NCBI GenBank assembly: GCA_949318235.1 | Contig: OX439134.1 | Span: forward strand, 31,623,749 to 31,687,748 | Direction: 5' to 3' | DNA from: Ecdyonurus torrentis | Taxonomy: Eukaryota; Arthropoda; Insecta; Ephemeroptera; Heptageniidae | Length of the DNA stretch: 64,000 nucleotides | Shown here: positions 18,693 to 30,436 of the stretch, one piece after another | How the letters are laid out: each line of letters opens with the position of its first letter | Numbering within the stretch: position 1 is the first letter of the stretch | Made by a program: the position numbers and the translations under genes | The notes under the pieces: model-generated | Databases searched by the model: none | What the model was told of the DNA's origin: nothing | The model's input: the letters and a program-made list of their open reading frames with translations, nothing else

Positions 18693-19100
18693 CTCGCTCT
18701 ATACGTGATGATCTCTCTCTCTCTCTCTCTCTCTCTTCGTAAACAGTTGCAGGTACCGGAACATTACGTACTGTAATATTACTTTGTGTTAATATTATGA
18801 TTCGCGACCAACTATAGTGTTTGCGCGATATCTATACTCCCTTAACTTTACATCTTTTAATATATATTTATTAAATTTCAAATTTCCATTGACTTGGTTA
18901 CTTTATTCACATATGTCATCAATCGGGCATTTATTTCGGAATGTATGACCGTAGAAGAATCAGTAGGCAGTTTTTGAAATCTTAAGGTCGATCTGATTTC
19001 ATTAAACTTGTTAGTGGCTACTGAACCTCGAACGATCAGTATTTGCCGAGAAAAAAGAGGACTAATGATATCACAGGCTTTTCTAGGTCAATTTTCAAAA
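18693..19100. other. AT-rich intergenic DNA left of the array
   Basis: Short (TC)n tract at 18713-18735. No gene seen. Homology to the array begins at about 19101. Confidence 0.5.
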
Positions 19101-19287
19101 ATTAATTAAAAATACTTCGCATGTTGCAACCGTCCTAAGAAAAAATAATGCCTCACAATTTTATAAAGCTCTTGCAAAATAAAAAAATAAAAATGATAAT
19201 AATAATAATAATAATACTAAAAAAAAAAAAAAAAATCACCTTCCTCATTGGTAAAAAAAAAAAAAAATAAATAAATAAATTGTATTT
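19101..19287 (+). repeat. L module (further copies 26151-26315 -, 37789-37947 -, 47776-47937 +)
   Basis: Starts ATTAATTAAAAATACTTCGC, runs through TCCTAAGAAAA and a TAA-rich tract to CACCTTCC.CATTGGT. The outer flanks differ at 19101 but are shared C sequence at the other three copies, so the ATTAAT boundary is probably a true element end. Confidence 0.8.
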
Positions 19288-20055
19288 GCTGCCAAGGATG
19301 TTCATAGCTTAATTACTGACTGCAGTCTGAGAAAACCCGTGCGTTGTTCCGCGCTTGCAGCTCCCCTAGCACCCTATCATGACTCGGTGCACGGAGGACG
19401 TTATGGCTGAAGGCCTCCCGATTCTACCACCAAGTTAAGACCAAAGTAGCCAGCCTTGACAATTTACTGATTACTACCCCTAACACCCTCACAGTTGAAA
19501 TGTGTGCAACACATGAATGATACACATGCCACACATATAACTGTAATCGAGTGTATGTGCCAATGAAGATCAAATACGACACGTACCGACTGCAGTCCCA
19601 TCCTCAGTATATAAGCAAGAGTCATAAACACAGTTGGACTATAAAGGGTGTGTGCGCATGACGTCATCATAAATGCGCTCTGTGTAGTCCACACCCTATG
19701 TAGTACAACTGTGTTTATGACTCTTGCCTATATACTGAGGATGGGACTGCAGTCGGTACGTGTCGTATTTGATCTTCATTGGCACATACACTCGATTACA
19801 GTTATATGTGTGGCATGTGTATCATGCATGTGTTGCACACATTTTAACTGTGAGGGTGTTAGGGGTAGTAATCAGTAAATTGTCAAGGCTGGCTACTTTG
19901 GTCTTAACTTGGTGGTAGAATCGGGAGGCCTTCAGCCATAACGTCCTCCGTGCACCGAGTCATGATAGGGTGCTAGGGGAGCTGCAAGCGCGGAACAACG
20001 CACGGGTTTTCTCAGACTGCAGTCAGCAATTAAGCTATGAACATCCTTGGCAGCA
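19288..20055. repeat. P1: 0.77-kb palindrome
   Basis: Arms of about 350 bp run from GCTGCCAAGGATGTTCATAG through GAGAAAACCCGTGCGTTGTT to CATAAACACAGTTG, then back. The axis is a 53-bp mini-element (19645-19697) with ends AGGGTGTG/CACACCCT and a TGACGTCA octamer, sharing its left half with the family G termini. ORFs of 76 codons read from both strands are by-products of the palindrome. Confidence 0.92.
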
Positions 20056-20263
20056 AAGACAGACTTTTTTTTTTTGTTTTTTTATTATTATTTAAGGGTT
20101 TTCTTTAGGTCGCTTGTATCTCAAAATCTAAATAGAAAACTATACCCAATTTTTTGATGTCACCTCAAACTTAATGATAACAGCTACCTATGACATACAT
20201 ATATGTATATGTATGTATAATGAAATATGTAGGAGATATACTACAATATTAATAGTGAATTAT

Positions 20264-20301
<38 letters not shown>

Positions 20302-21507
20302 CATGCTGAGATTGATTATTCAGTACTATGTCTTTACCAATTTATTATTTATATATTAAAAAAAATATATTATATATGTAAAGTATAAACGAAATAAAAA
20401 TCATAGCAATTACGTCTTCTAATACTTTTTCGTTTCGTTTTTTCATCGTTGTTGTTTTTTTTTTTTCTTTTTTTGTTTTTTAGCTTTTTGATGTTTTTTG
20501 AAAAAAATGGTATAAAGATGTTGATTTTTACACAAAAAATGGTAAAAATTGGTAAAAAATTGTACTTTTTTTGAAAAACTGGTAAAAATGTTGAAAATTG
20601 GTAACGCTTAAACGACTTCAAATTGTCCAATTCGTACTCATTTTTGGTTAAAAGTTACCTAAAACTAACAGAAAAAAGTCGAGAGACCAGCAAATCCGGT
20701 CTCTACTAATGAAACTATTTTTGAGCCCCAATTTTGACCTACTTTGAATTTTTTTCACTGGTTAAAAATAATACTAGCTTGTTCTTCGGGTTGACTTTTT
20801 ATGAATAATCAATTTTTAGATTTTTCTAGAAAGTACTTGCCGAGAAAAAATTATCGCAAATGGACCCATGTCAATTGCATATTATGCAATCTTCAATAAT
20901 TTTTTTCTCCGTAAGAATCTTGTATAAAAAATTATTTTAAATCTCAAGTTCATTAAAATTTTATCTGTAGATCACGATATTGAGAAGTTGATCAATTCAA
21001 TTTTGCACACGTTGAGGTTGTACATGCTAAAGGGAGCATAACCTCCCTTCCCCCCCCCCCCCCCCCCCCCCCAAATTTTTTTTTTTTGACGCTCATTATC
21101 GGAAAATTGAATTGAGCAAAAACTTTATAAATAGAGAATTGTTCATTGATTTACGCTACCCTAAAGTGGTACATATTAATTACTAAATTAAAATAATAAT
21201 TTGATTCAATTCTAATTAAAAAATTCAACATTTTTAATTTACAAATAACGAAGTAAAAAATTAAAAGAAAGAAAGAGTTTGAATTTTTCGTCCCATAAGA
21301 TTAATGTTAATTTTAGTAAATTTCAAAAATTATTTGCTCTTATCTGATGGTCACGGGTACTGAAATTTTTATCATGGGTAGCTGTTATCATTAAGTTTGA
21401 GGTGACATCAAAAAATTGGGTATAGTTTTCTATTTAGATTTTGAGATCCAAGCGACCTAAAGAAAACCCTTAAATAATAATAATAAAAAAAAAAAAAGTC
21501 TGTCTTT
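20056..21507. repeat. Bs: 1.45-kb module with about 110-bp inverted ends (second copy 48708-50161, reversed)
   Basis: Ends AAAGACAGACTTTT / AAAAGTCTGTCTTT, then TTAAGGGTTTTCTTTAGGTC...TATCTCAAAATCTAAATAG mirrored at the right. It contains the right part of T (to TCCGGTCTCTA, about 20707) and the whole B arm, so it looks like an internally deleted T plus B. The ORFs are poly-A/T low complexity. Confidence 0.8.
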
Positions 21508-22489
21508 GCTGCCAAGGATGTTCATAGCTTAATTACTGACTGCAGTCTGAGAAAACCCGTGCGTTGTTCCGCGCTTGCAGCTCCCCTAGCACCCTATCAT
21601 GACTCGGTGCACGGAGGACGTTATGGCTGAAGGCCTCCCGATTCTACCACCAAGTTAAGACCAAAGTAGCCAGCCTTGACAATTTACTGATTACTACCCC
21701 TAACACCCTCACAGTTGAAATGTGTGCAACACATGAATGATACACATGCCACACATATAACTGTAATCGAGTGTATGTGCCAATGAAGATCAAATACGAC
21801 ACGTACCGACTGCAGTCCCATCCTCATATAGGGAAGAGTCATAAACACAGTTGTACTACATAGGGTGTGGACTACACAGAGCGCATTTATGATGACGTCA
21901 TGCGCACACACCCTTTATAGTCCAACTGTGTTTATGACTCTTGCCTATATACTGAGGATGGGACTGCAGTCGGTACGTGTCGTATTTGATCTTCATGGGC
22001 CTTTTCGAATCCGACACGACCGCGCCCCCTCGTGATCAAAAATCTCAAATAGTGGCAAGAAGCCTGTATAGCAATACAAAGCATGTCAATTATGACCCAA
22101 AGGACCATTTTATTTGACCTAGTTAAAATTAAGCCAGGGTCATGAAACTTGCAGGATCTTAAGTACAACTCTTGCCCTTTTAATTTCTGACGTTTTCAAC
22201 CCCTGAATTTCCCCACTTTGACCTTATTTAAGGGGTTGAATAGGGTCGCATTTGCCACCATTTGAGTTTTGAAGGAGCAAGGAGGAACTTTTAATAAAAA
22301 ACAAACCCCGGGGTGGATGTTAATTAAATGAGCACCTATGGTGGTCCAACAAATGCGGATGCTGAACAAGGGTCTAAATATTTAATTTTCAACCCCTTAA
22401 GGGTTGTTTCAGGGTTGTTCAATATCGATATAGAAGTTCTCCGATTTTGACGCAACCAACGGCGTTACCGGGGTTAATTGACCCTACAA

Positions 22490-23170
22490 AGACGATGGTG
22501 ACCACCAAAAATTATAAAATTGACCCCTGGAGGATTTAAGGGTGCCACCCCTGCGAATTAAAGTTCTCTGATTTCAGTGCAATCCACGTTGGTACTGGGG
22601 TAACTTGAACTGACTAAGACGATGGTGACCACCAAAAAGTGTTAAATTGACCCCTGGAGGATTTAAGGGTGCCACCCCTGCGAACAAAAGTTCTCCGATT
22701 TTAGTGCCATCAGCGTTGGTACTGGGGTAACTTGAACTGACTAAGACGATGGTGACCACCAAAAAGTGTTAAATTGACCCCTGGAGGATTTAAGGGTGCC
22801 ACCCCTGCGAACAAAAGTTCTCCGATTTTAGTGCCATCAGCGTTGGTACTGGGGTAACTTGAACTGACTAAGACGATGGTGACCACCAAAAAGTGTTAAA
22901 TTGACCCCTGCAGGATTTAAGGGTGCCACCCCTGCGAATTAAAGTTCTCCGATTTTAGTGCAATCAGCGTTGGTATTGGGGTAACTTGAACCAACTAAGA
23001 CGATGTTGACCACCAAAAAGTGTTAAATTGACCCACGGAGGATTTAAGGGTGCCACCCCTGCGAATAAAAATTCTCCAATTTTAGTAAAATCAACGTTAG
23101 TACTAGGGTATAACTTGAACCAACTAAGAGGATGGTGACCACCAAAAATAGTAAAATTTACCCCTGGAGG
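22490..23170 (+). repeat. Tandem repeat, 127-bp period, about 5 units
   Basis: The word TGACCCCTGGAGGATTTAAG starts at 22521, 22648, 22775, 22902 and 23029 (small variants). Each unit also holds GATGGTGACCACCAAAAA and GGGTGCCACCCCTGCGAA, the latter a short dyad. Confidence 0.93.
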
Positions 23171-23179
23171 ATGGATTGC

Positions 23180-23790
23180 ACTGAATTTAGAAAATTTCGG
23201 TTCGCAGGGGTGGCACCCTTAAATCCTCCGGGGGTCAATTTAACACTTTTTGGTGGTCAACATCGTCTTAGTCAGTTCAAGTCACCCTAGTACCAACGTT
23301 GATTGCACTGAAATCGGAGAACTTTTGTTCGCAGGGGTGGCACCCTTAAATCCTGCAGGGGTCAATTTAACACTTTTTGGTGGTCACCATCGTCTTAGTC
23401 AGTTCAAGTTACCCCATTACCAACGCTAATGGCACTAAAATCGGAGAACTTTTGTTCGCAGGGGTGGCACCCTTAAATCCTGCAGGGGTCAATTTAACAC
23501 TTTTTGGTGGTCACCATCGTCTTAGTCAGTTCAAGTTACCCCAGTACCAACGCTGATGGCACTAAAATCGGAGAACTTTTGTTCGCAGGGGTGGCACCCT
23601 TAAATCCTCCAGGGGTCAATTTAACACTTTTTGGTGGTCACCATCGTCTTAGTCAGTTCAAGTTACCCCAGTACCAACGTGGATTGCACTGAAATCAGAG
23701 AACTTTAATTCGCAGGGGTGGCACCCTTAAATCCTCCAGGGGTCAATTTTATAATTTTTGGTGGTCACCATCGTCTTTGTAGGGTCAATT
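23180..23790 (-). repeat. Mirror array of the 127-bp units
   Basis: The same units in reverse complement on the right arm. Unit-specific variants (for example GCAGG for GGAGG) do not all mirror exactly, so the arms have evolved partly independently. Confidence 0.92.
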
Positions 23791-24445
23791 AACCCCGGTA
23801 ACGCCGTTGGTTGCGTCAAAATCGGAGAACTTCTATATCGATATTGAACAACCCTGAAACAACCCTTAAGGGGTTGAAAATTAAATATTTAGACCCTTGT
23901 TCAGCATCCGCATTTGTTGGACCACCATAGGTGCTCATTTAATTAACATCCACCCCGGGGTTTGTTTTTTATTAAAAGTTCCTCCTTGCTCCTTCAAAAC
24001 TCAAATGGTGGCAAATGCGACCCTATTCAACCCCTTAAATAAGGTCAAAGTGGGGAAATTCAGGGGTTGAAAACGTCAGAAATTAAAAGGGCAAGAGTTG
24101 TACTTAAGATCCTGCAAGTTTCATGACCCTGGCTTAATTTTAACTAGGTCAAATAAAATGGTCCTTTGGGTCATAATTGACATGCTTTGTATTGCTATAC
24201 AGGCTTCTTGCCACTATTTGAGATTTTTGATCACGAGGGGGCGCGGTCGTGTCGCATTCGAAAAGGCCCATTGGCACATACACTCGATTACAGTTATATG
24301 TGTGGCATGTGTATCATTCATGTGTTGCACACATTTCAACTGTGAGGGTGTTAGGGGTAGTAATCAGTAAATTGTCAAGGCTGGCTACTTTGGTCTTAAC
24401 TTGGTGGTAGAATCGGGAGGCCTTCAGGCATAACGTCCTCCGTGC

Positions 24446-26041
24446 CAGGGTTACCAACTATTCGAAACATGAAAAGAGGACAGGCCACCCTATTCTGAGG
24501 GGGGGTGCAGGGGGGGGACACCCCCCTGCCGGGTGTGCGGGGGTGTCCCCCGCAAGAAATTTTGAGAATTTTAGATTAAAATACACAATTTGGTGCTATT
24601 TCTGGCCCATATATACTAGAGCATTTTTAATCTTATTTTAAAACTATATATTCATTTGATGTAAGATATAAACATTTTTAGAACATAATTAGGTCCTAAA
24701 ATATTAAAAAATATATAATGTAATTTGGAGGTTGTAGTTTTAAAAAAATTCTTAATAAATTTCTATGGCTTAATTAAAAACACGTAAAGGTTTTTAATTT
24801 TAGTATTAAAATTTAGTATTGAGACTAGTATTTCTCATTTAAATTTCTCCAGAATTGGCAAAGAAGTATTCTCAAAACTATTAAAAAAAAAAAAAAAAAA
24901 ATCTTTATTAGCGTAATGTTAAATTAGGGGACCCTTAGCTTTCCCTGTACATTAAACCAAGAAGCTCCATTTTTCAATATTTCACGATTTTTTTTTCTTT
25001 CTTTTGAGCACTTGAGGAATTTTGAATCGTTATTTTCAAGTTGTGATGAGAGAGGTGATAAAAATGGGTGGCCAATACTTAGTTTTAGTAATTAGAATGC
25101 ACAAAATATTTTAAAATATTTTAATTTATAAAAATTTGAGGAAAGAAAAAGAGAGAGAGAGCGAGAGCGAGAGAAAACTAAAAACAAAGCAATACTATAT
25201 CAGATTTTTTTTTTCTCAGGATCTGATTATCATACAATAATGTTTATATCTAAAAATTACTTTTATTAATTTATAGTTTCAATCCTTGTGTTTTTGGCAA
25301 TACCTCTATTAAGCTATTTATGAATAAATAAAATTTAATTTTTTAGTTAAAACTGCCTGGACGGGTTACAAAATAATTATGCTCTATTTTTATTAGGACA
25401 AAGATGAAAAAAAAAAAAAAAAAAAATGAAAAAAAAAAATTTTATTATTATAATTTTTTTAATTGTCCCGTGTGTCCTGAACTTTGAATAGATAAATTTA
25501 GAGAGATGAAACTTGAAAAATTTTATATCCAAGAATTTTAGATGATCCTTGATGCGATAGCTTCAAAATAGCCCTCATGTCAATATTTCTCAAACATTTT
25601 CCTGATTTTCAATCAACTTGGCTTATCGCCAGCTATTTTTTTCATTTAACAATAAATATTTTATTATTTTTTAAGTTTCTGTTCGTTTCATTCCCCGCAT
25701 AAAGAAAGTAAATTCAATTAATTGTGACAGGACGATCAAATCGTTTGCTAGTATTGTTGGTCTTTGGGTGTGCTTAAATTTTCTCACTAACCTTTTTTTT
25801 TTTAAACAACAAATTAAATGCATTTTAGAGAAGTTGAGCAAAATTTTGCTCGCCTCAGGCGAAAGAAAAAAAATTGAAATGGCCTTTCATTACATTTGTT
25901 CTACTAAATGAACTTTTTGTTGTCCTCTTTTTGAAGTTCAAAAAGAGGACAGTCCTTGTCCTCTTTGGTACTTGAGAGGACAGAGGACAAAAACCCGAAA
26001 AAGAGGATGTCCTCTTAAAAAGAGGACAGTTGGTAACCCTG
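24446..26041. mobile_element. hAT element 3 (1,596 bp, TSD CTCCGTGC)
   Basis: TIRs CAGGGTTACCAACT and AGTTGGTAACCCTG, with exact 8-bp duplications CTCCGTGC at 24438-24445 and 26042-26049. Subterminal repeats of GAGGACA/TGTCCTCTTT type at both ends and a G-rich hairpin region at 24495-24550. No transposase. It interrupts P2, whose intact sequence is known from P1, P4, P5 and P6. Confidence 0.95.
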
Positions 26042-26315
26042 CTCCGTGCACCGGGTCATGATAGGGTGCTAGGGGAGCTGCAAGCGCGGAACAACGCACG
26101 GGTTTTCTCAGACTGCAGTCAGCAATTAAGCTATGCGAGCATCCTTGGCTGTTTTTTTTTTTTTTTTACCAATAAGGAAGGTGATTTTTTTTTTAATATT
26201 ATTATTATTAGTATTATTATAATTTTTTTTTTTTTTTTTTGAAAGAGCTTTATAAAATTGTGAGGCGTTATATTTTCTTAGGACGATTGCAACATGCGAA
26301 GTATTTTTAATTAAT

Positions 26316-27408
26316 GAAAAGGTTTGGCTTTCGTGTTACACCGTGTTATATAAGCTGTAAACTGACATTAAAAAGGAATTCGGCTCGACCGGGACCGCCA
26401 AAAATTATAATTAAAAGTGACAATTTCAGGAAACAACGATGATCTTTCTTTTTTTTTAACACAAAATAGTAAAATAAAAAAATAAATAAAAAATGTGCAC
26501 ATTTTTTCAAATCAACTTAACACTTCCTTTTTTTTTTTTTTTTTTAATTTTTTTCTGGTCTCTCTCTCTCTTTCTTTCTCTTTTTTTTCCCCCAAAATAA
26601 AAGGCCCGCAAAAGCAAAGGCCCGGTCCGGGATCCCGGACTAAGGCCTTATGCCGAGCCGGCCCTGAATCACGCCAGTATTTAATGTGTTAAAATTGCAC
26701 GTTGAAATAGCATATTATTTGCATGTCAAAGTTGACCAACGCTGGCTTTCTATTAACTTAAACTTGAGTAACATTTCATATTTGAGATGGAACTATGTTG
26801 AGACAAATGTTCTTTAATTTATTAAACTACTAAAATATCCTTTCGTCAACTCTGTACTTGTATGATGGCAAATGTAAAAAAATGATATTATATTTTCAAA
26901 CAAAAAATAGAATATATGTGAGAAATGGTAACCGGACGATTCGTTACAAGGACGATTTGTGACAGACAATTCGCTACCGGATGGTTGGCGACTGGACAAT
27001 TCGCTACTGGACACTTCGCTACAACGGACGATTTGCTACAATGGACGTTTTGCTACCGTGGACAATTTGCGACGGGATTCTAGACCCGTTGCTCATCCTT
27101 GCGCTTGGTCGCCATGTTTGTGGTGCGTAATGCATTATTCAGCATACGGAAAATATAATTTTTCTTTCTTTGTCATATAAATGAAACATCATTTTTCGTT
27201 CTAATTCTGTTCAAATATAGTTAATTGTTAGTTTTTTTTTTTTTAATTTGTCCTATGGAAACGCGATATGACGGTTTCCTTGGAATTTTTTTTATTTAGT
27301 TTCGGTTGATTAAAAAATTTACGCATAATTAAAAAGCTATAATTTGACTTTCTTTTTATTATTACATTTTTATTTTCAGGATAAGCCTTTTACCAAGTTT
27401 AGTAGTGT

Positions 27409-27445
<37 letters not shown>

Positions 27446-27890
27446 TAATATCATTTAATATAATTAAAATTTCTAAACAGTATTCAAATTCAATGATTCA
27501 ATCTTCTTTATCTGAGTTTATCAAAAATCATATTTTTATGATTTATACTATGTATATGCATCAAAAACCACTCTTGCAAAGTCTTCTATTTAAAATCATT
27601 TAAGGGGGTAGGTGACCGACTGATATCTCGCAATCTAGGACGGTTGCGAATAATAATAAATAACACAAAGTAAAGAAGAAACATTACTTAAAAATTTAGT
27701 TATGTCAAACATGTGAAAACACGAGCAAATATTTAAGTTATTACACTTTAAAGATAACATGTAAATGTGGAAATTTAAATTTGAGCGGGAAATTATTATT
27801 TCTATTATTTTTTAAAAATTCTATCAAAAGAACTCGTCACAAAAAGAGCGTCAAAGTATAGCAAAATGCCCCGCCCCCTATGCTAATGAA
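26316..27890 (-). repeat. C module (copies 37948-39532 -, 46191-47775 +)
   Basis: Composite non-coding block. It contains a solo hAT-like terminus (GAGCCGGCCCTG, about 26653-26666; as CAGGGCCGGCTTGG near 47421), a minisatellite (26928-27075), T-runs, and a truncated TTAA-type element starting TTAAGGGGGTAGGTGACCGA at 27600. The three copies agree closely. Confidence 0.8.
26928..27075. repeat. Degenerate 15-17 bp minisatellite (copies 38571-38718, 47000-47150)
   Basis: About nine units of the type GGACAATTCGCTACTG / GGACGATTTGCTACAAT, ending at GACGGGATTCTAGACCC. The 73-codon ORF across it is a by-product, since units vary in length. Confidence 0.8.
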
Positions 27891-29193
27891 TAGAGACCGG
27901 ATTTAATGGTACTTTTTTTGGAAAAATGGTAACAAAAATGGTACTAAAATGGTAAAAAAATCGAAAAAATGGTAAAAAGTTTAAAATAGCGTAAAAACTG
28001 TTAATTAGCAGTTTCTGTCGTGTTTTTTTTTTTTTTTTTTTTTTTTTTTTGGTAGCAAGATTTTATCATTGAACAAATAAAAAAATTAAAAATTAAATTT
28101 GATATTTTGAAACTTATTATTTCATTGCTTTTGCTTCTATTTTTTTAAAGATCATTTTTGTTTTGAGCTAAAACAATTAAACCGATCACTTTAGCCAAAG
28201 TAAAAACCAAAGAACAATTTTTATAACTTACAATTTGCACCACTAAAGCATATTAAAATAAGTGTTTTATAAGCTGTTTGAAAGAAAGACGCGCTACAAT
28301 AATAAAAAAGTTACATAGTTAAATACAATCTAGAAAAATATCTCGAAGTATAGGAAAAAAAAAACAAAAAAAAAAAATACTGGCCCGCCTGTAAAGTATG
28401 CAACTTTATGGAATTTTAAATAAAAATTAAAGAAATAACTGTGGATCTTTCATATTTGATAAATTTTGTAAATTTTGCGCGAAATAAAAGAAAAAGAAAT
28501 CAAAATACTATAAAAATATGAGGAGTTGAACACGTTTTTTTTTTAATTGAATTGACTTTGCTAAATTTATTTGTTTACGTAGACAGCAATCTAGTATTCA
28601 TAAACAAATGAGAACCAAAATAATTACAAAATACTTTGCAGTTTGCACAGTGATAGAAACTTATATTTTTGGCATTGTTGAAACTTGTTATTACAACAAA
28701 ACTTCACGTAATTTTAGATATTCGATCGAAATAGCATTTACGTATTCAAAGTTTTTTTTTAATTATAATTATTTTATCGCATGCGTTTCTAGAAGAATTG
28801 TCGTAAGAGAGGACGCAATGAATCGACAAAAATTTGGATTCATTGCCTATTTTTGGCAATTTTTTTTTTTTTTTTTTTTTTTTGACTTCGCTTTAACGAA
28901 AGTTTGTTATATAATGGGTTTTATTTATGCTTTTATACTTGTAAATTTCAGCGGGACTGGTGAAATTACTTTGCTATAATGAAATTTCGCTTTATCGAGG
29001 TTTTACTGTTGTAGCTTTTTTTCCCTAAAAAATCAATAAGAAAATTAAACCCGAAAAATTAAAAACTGTAGGCGGATATTTTTTTATTATTATTTTTCAC
29101 TTATATATTTTTTTTATTCTTTGTAAACCCTTAATTGCTTGCCCTTAATATGTAGGAGATATACTACAATTGAAGATATTAATAGTGAATTAT

Positions 29194-29230
<37 letters not shown>

Positions 29231-29640
29231 CATGCTGAGATTGATTATTCAGTACTATGTCTTTACCAATTTATTATTTATACATTTAAAAAAATATATT
29301 ATATGTAAAGTATAAACGAAATAAAAATCAAAGCAATTACGTCTTCTAATACTTTTTCGTTTCGTTTTTTCATTGTTGTTGTTTTTTTTTTCTTTTTTTT
29401 TTTTTTTAGCTTTTTGATGTTTTTTGAAAAAAATGATATAAAAATGTTGATTTTTACACAAAAAATGGTAAAAATTGGTAAAAAATGGTACTTTTATTGA
29501 AAAACTGGTAAAATTGGTAAAAATGTTGAAAATTGGTAACGCTTAAACGACTTCAAATTGTCCAATTCGTACTCATTTTTGGTTAAAAGTTACCTAAAAC
29601 TAACAGAAAAAAGTCGAGAGACCAGCAAATCTGGTCTCTA
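27891..29640. mobile_element. T: hAT-like element, 1,750 bp (TSD CTAATGAA), copy 1
   Basis: TIRs TAGAGACCGGATTT and AAATCTGGTCTCTA, flanked by CTAATGAA at 27883-27890 and 29641-29648, an exact 8-bp duplication. Both ends are rich in ATGGTAAAAA-type words. Internal fragment 28885-29013 has the CGCTTTAACGAA / CTTTATCGAGGTTTTACTGT motif of pogo/Tigger-type ends. ORFs are AT-rich and unconvincing. Confidence 0.88.
28885..29013 (-). mobile_element. pogo/Tigger-like terminal fragment within T
   Basis: On the minus strand it begins ACAGTAAAACCTCGATAAAG, then CGAAATTTCATTATAGCAAA, and later ATAACAAACTTTCGTTAAAG. CAGTANAACCTCGATA starts are characteristic of Tigger/pogo elements. Other copies lie near 40545-40670 and 44290-44420. 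Confidence 0.6.
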
Positions 29641-30436
29641 CTAATGAAACTATTTTTGAGCCCCAATTTTGACCTACTTTAAATTTTTTGTCACTGGTTA
29701 AAAAAAATACTAGCTTGTTCTTCGGGTTGACTTTTTATGAATAATCAATTTTTTGATTTTTCTAGAAAGTACTTGCCGAGAAAAAATTATCGCAAATGGA
29801 CACATGTCAATTGCATATTATGCAATCTTCAATAATTTTTTTCTCCGTAAGAATCTTGTATAAAAAATTATTTTAAATCTCAAGTTCATTAAAATTTTAT
29901 CTGTAGATCACGATATTGAGAAGTTGATCAATTCAATTTTGCACACGTTGAGGTTGTACATGCTAAAGGGAGCATAACCTCCCTCCCCCCCCCCCCCCCC
30001 AAAAAAAAATTTTTTTGACGCTGATTTGCGGAAAATTGAATTGAGCAAAAACTTTATAAATAGAGAATTGTTCATTGATTTATGCTACCCTAAAATGGTA
30101 CATATTAATTATTAAATTAAAATAATAATTTGATTCAATTCTAATAAAAAAATTCAACATTTTTAATCTACAAATAACGAAGTAAAAAATTAAAAGAAAG
30201 AGAGAGTTTGAATTTTTCGTCCCATAAGATTAATGTTAATTTTAGTAAATTTCAAAAATTATTTGCTGTTATCTGATGGTCATGGGTACTGAAATTTTTA
30301 TCATGGGTAGCTGTTATCATTAAGTTTGAGGTGACATCAAAAAATTGGGTATAGTTTTCTATTTAGATTTTGAGATACAAGCGACCAAAAGAAAACCCTT
30401 AAATAATAATAAAAAAAAAAAAAAAAGTCTGTCTTT
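29641..30436 (+). repeat. B arm (copies 36216-37016, 41285-42086; reversed 42852-43656)
   Basis: CTAATGAAACTATTTTTGAG through TTGCATATTATGCAATC, a C-run, then TCATGGGTAGCTGTTATCAT and ...GACCTAAAGAAAACCCTTAA. Its last 110 bp are the inverted end of Bs. A distant relative lies at 60130-60350. Confidence 0.8.

Larger units (their letters stand above)
21997..24269. mobile_element. 2.3-kb fold-back element with inverted 127-bp tandem repeats
   Basis: Ends GGGCCTTTTCGAATCCGACA and ...CGCATTCGAAAAGGCCC are arms of a near-complete palindrome with its axis near 23175. Insertion is into CTTCATTGGC of palindrome P2, with AT at both junctions. Each arm has about 0.5 kb of unique sequence, then five 127-bp units. 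No ORF of note; frames shift between units because 127 is not a multiple of three. Confidence 0.88.
21508..26150. repeat. P2: palindrome interrupted by two transposons
   Basis: Palindrome sequence is at 21508-21996, 24270-24445 and 26042-26150. The gaps are a fold-back (21997-24269) and a hAT element (24446-26041). The core is in the opposite orientation to P1. Confidence 0.9.

Noticed and set aside
19464..19878. 76-codon ORFs repeated in every P palindrome on both strands, apparently conserved proteins
   Set aside because: They arise because the palindrome reads the same both ways and the copies are recent. No start context, splice signal or family resemblance.
22574..23692. 62-codon ORFs inside the 127-bp repeat units
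   Set aside because: 127 is not a multiple of three, so the frame breaks at each unit. Identical ORFs on both arms only reflect the mirror symmetry.
22490..23790. Regular repeats that might be taken for a CRISPR array
   Set aside because: The 127-bp period has no unique spacers, the repeats are direct tandem units mirrored in a fold-back, and the genome is animal.
26959..27180. 73-codon ORF present in all three C modules (MTDNSLPDGW...)
   Set aside because: It spans a minisatellite with variable unit length; conservation reflects recent array duplication.
28608..28979. 123-codon ORF in T as a possible transposase
   Set aside because: AT-rich, interrupted by a poly-T (Phe) run, no DDE or BED motif, and shortened in the other copies.
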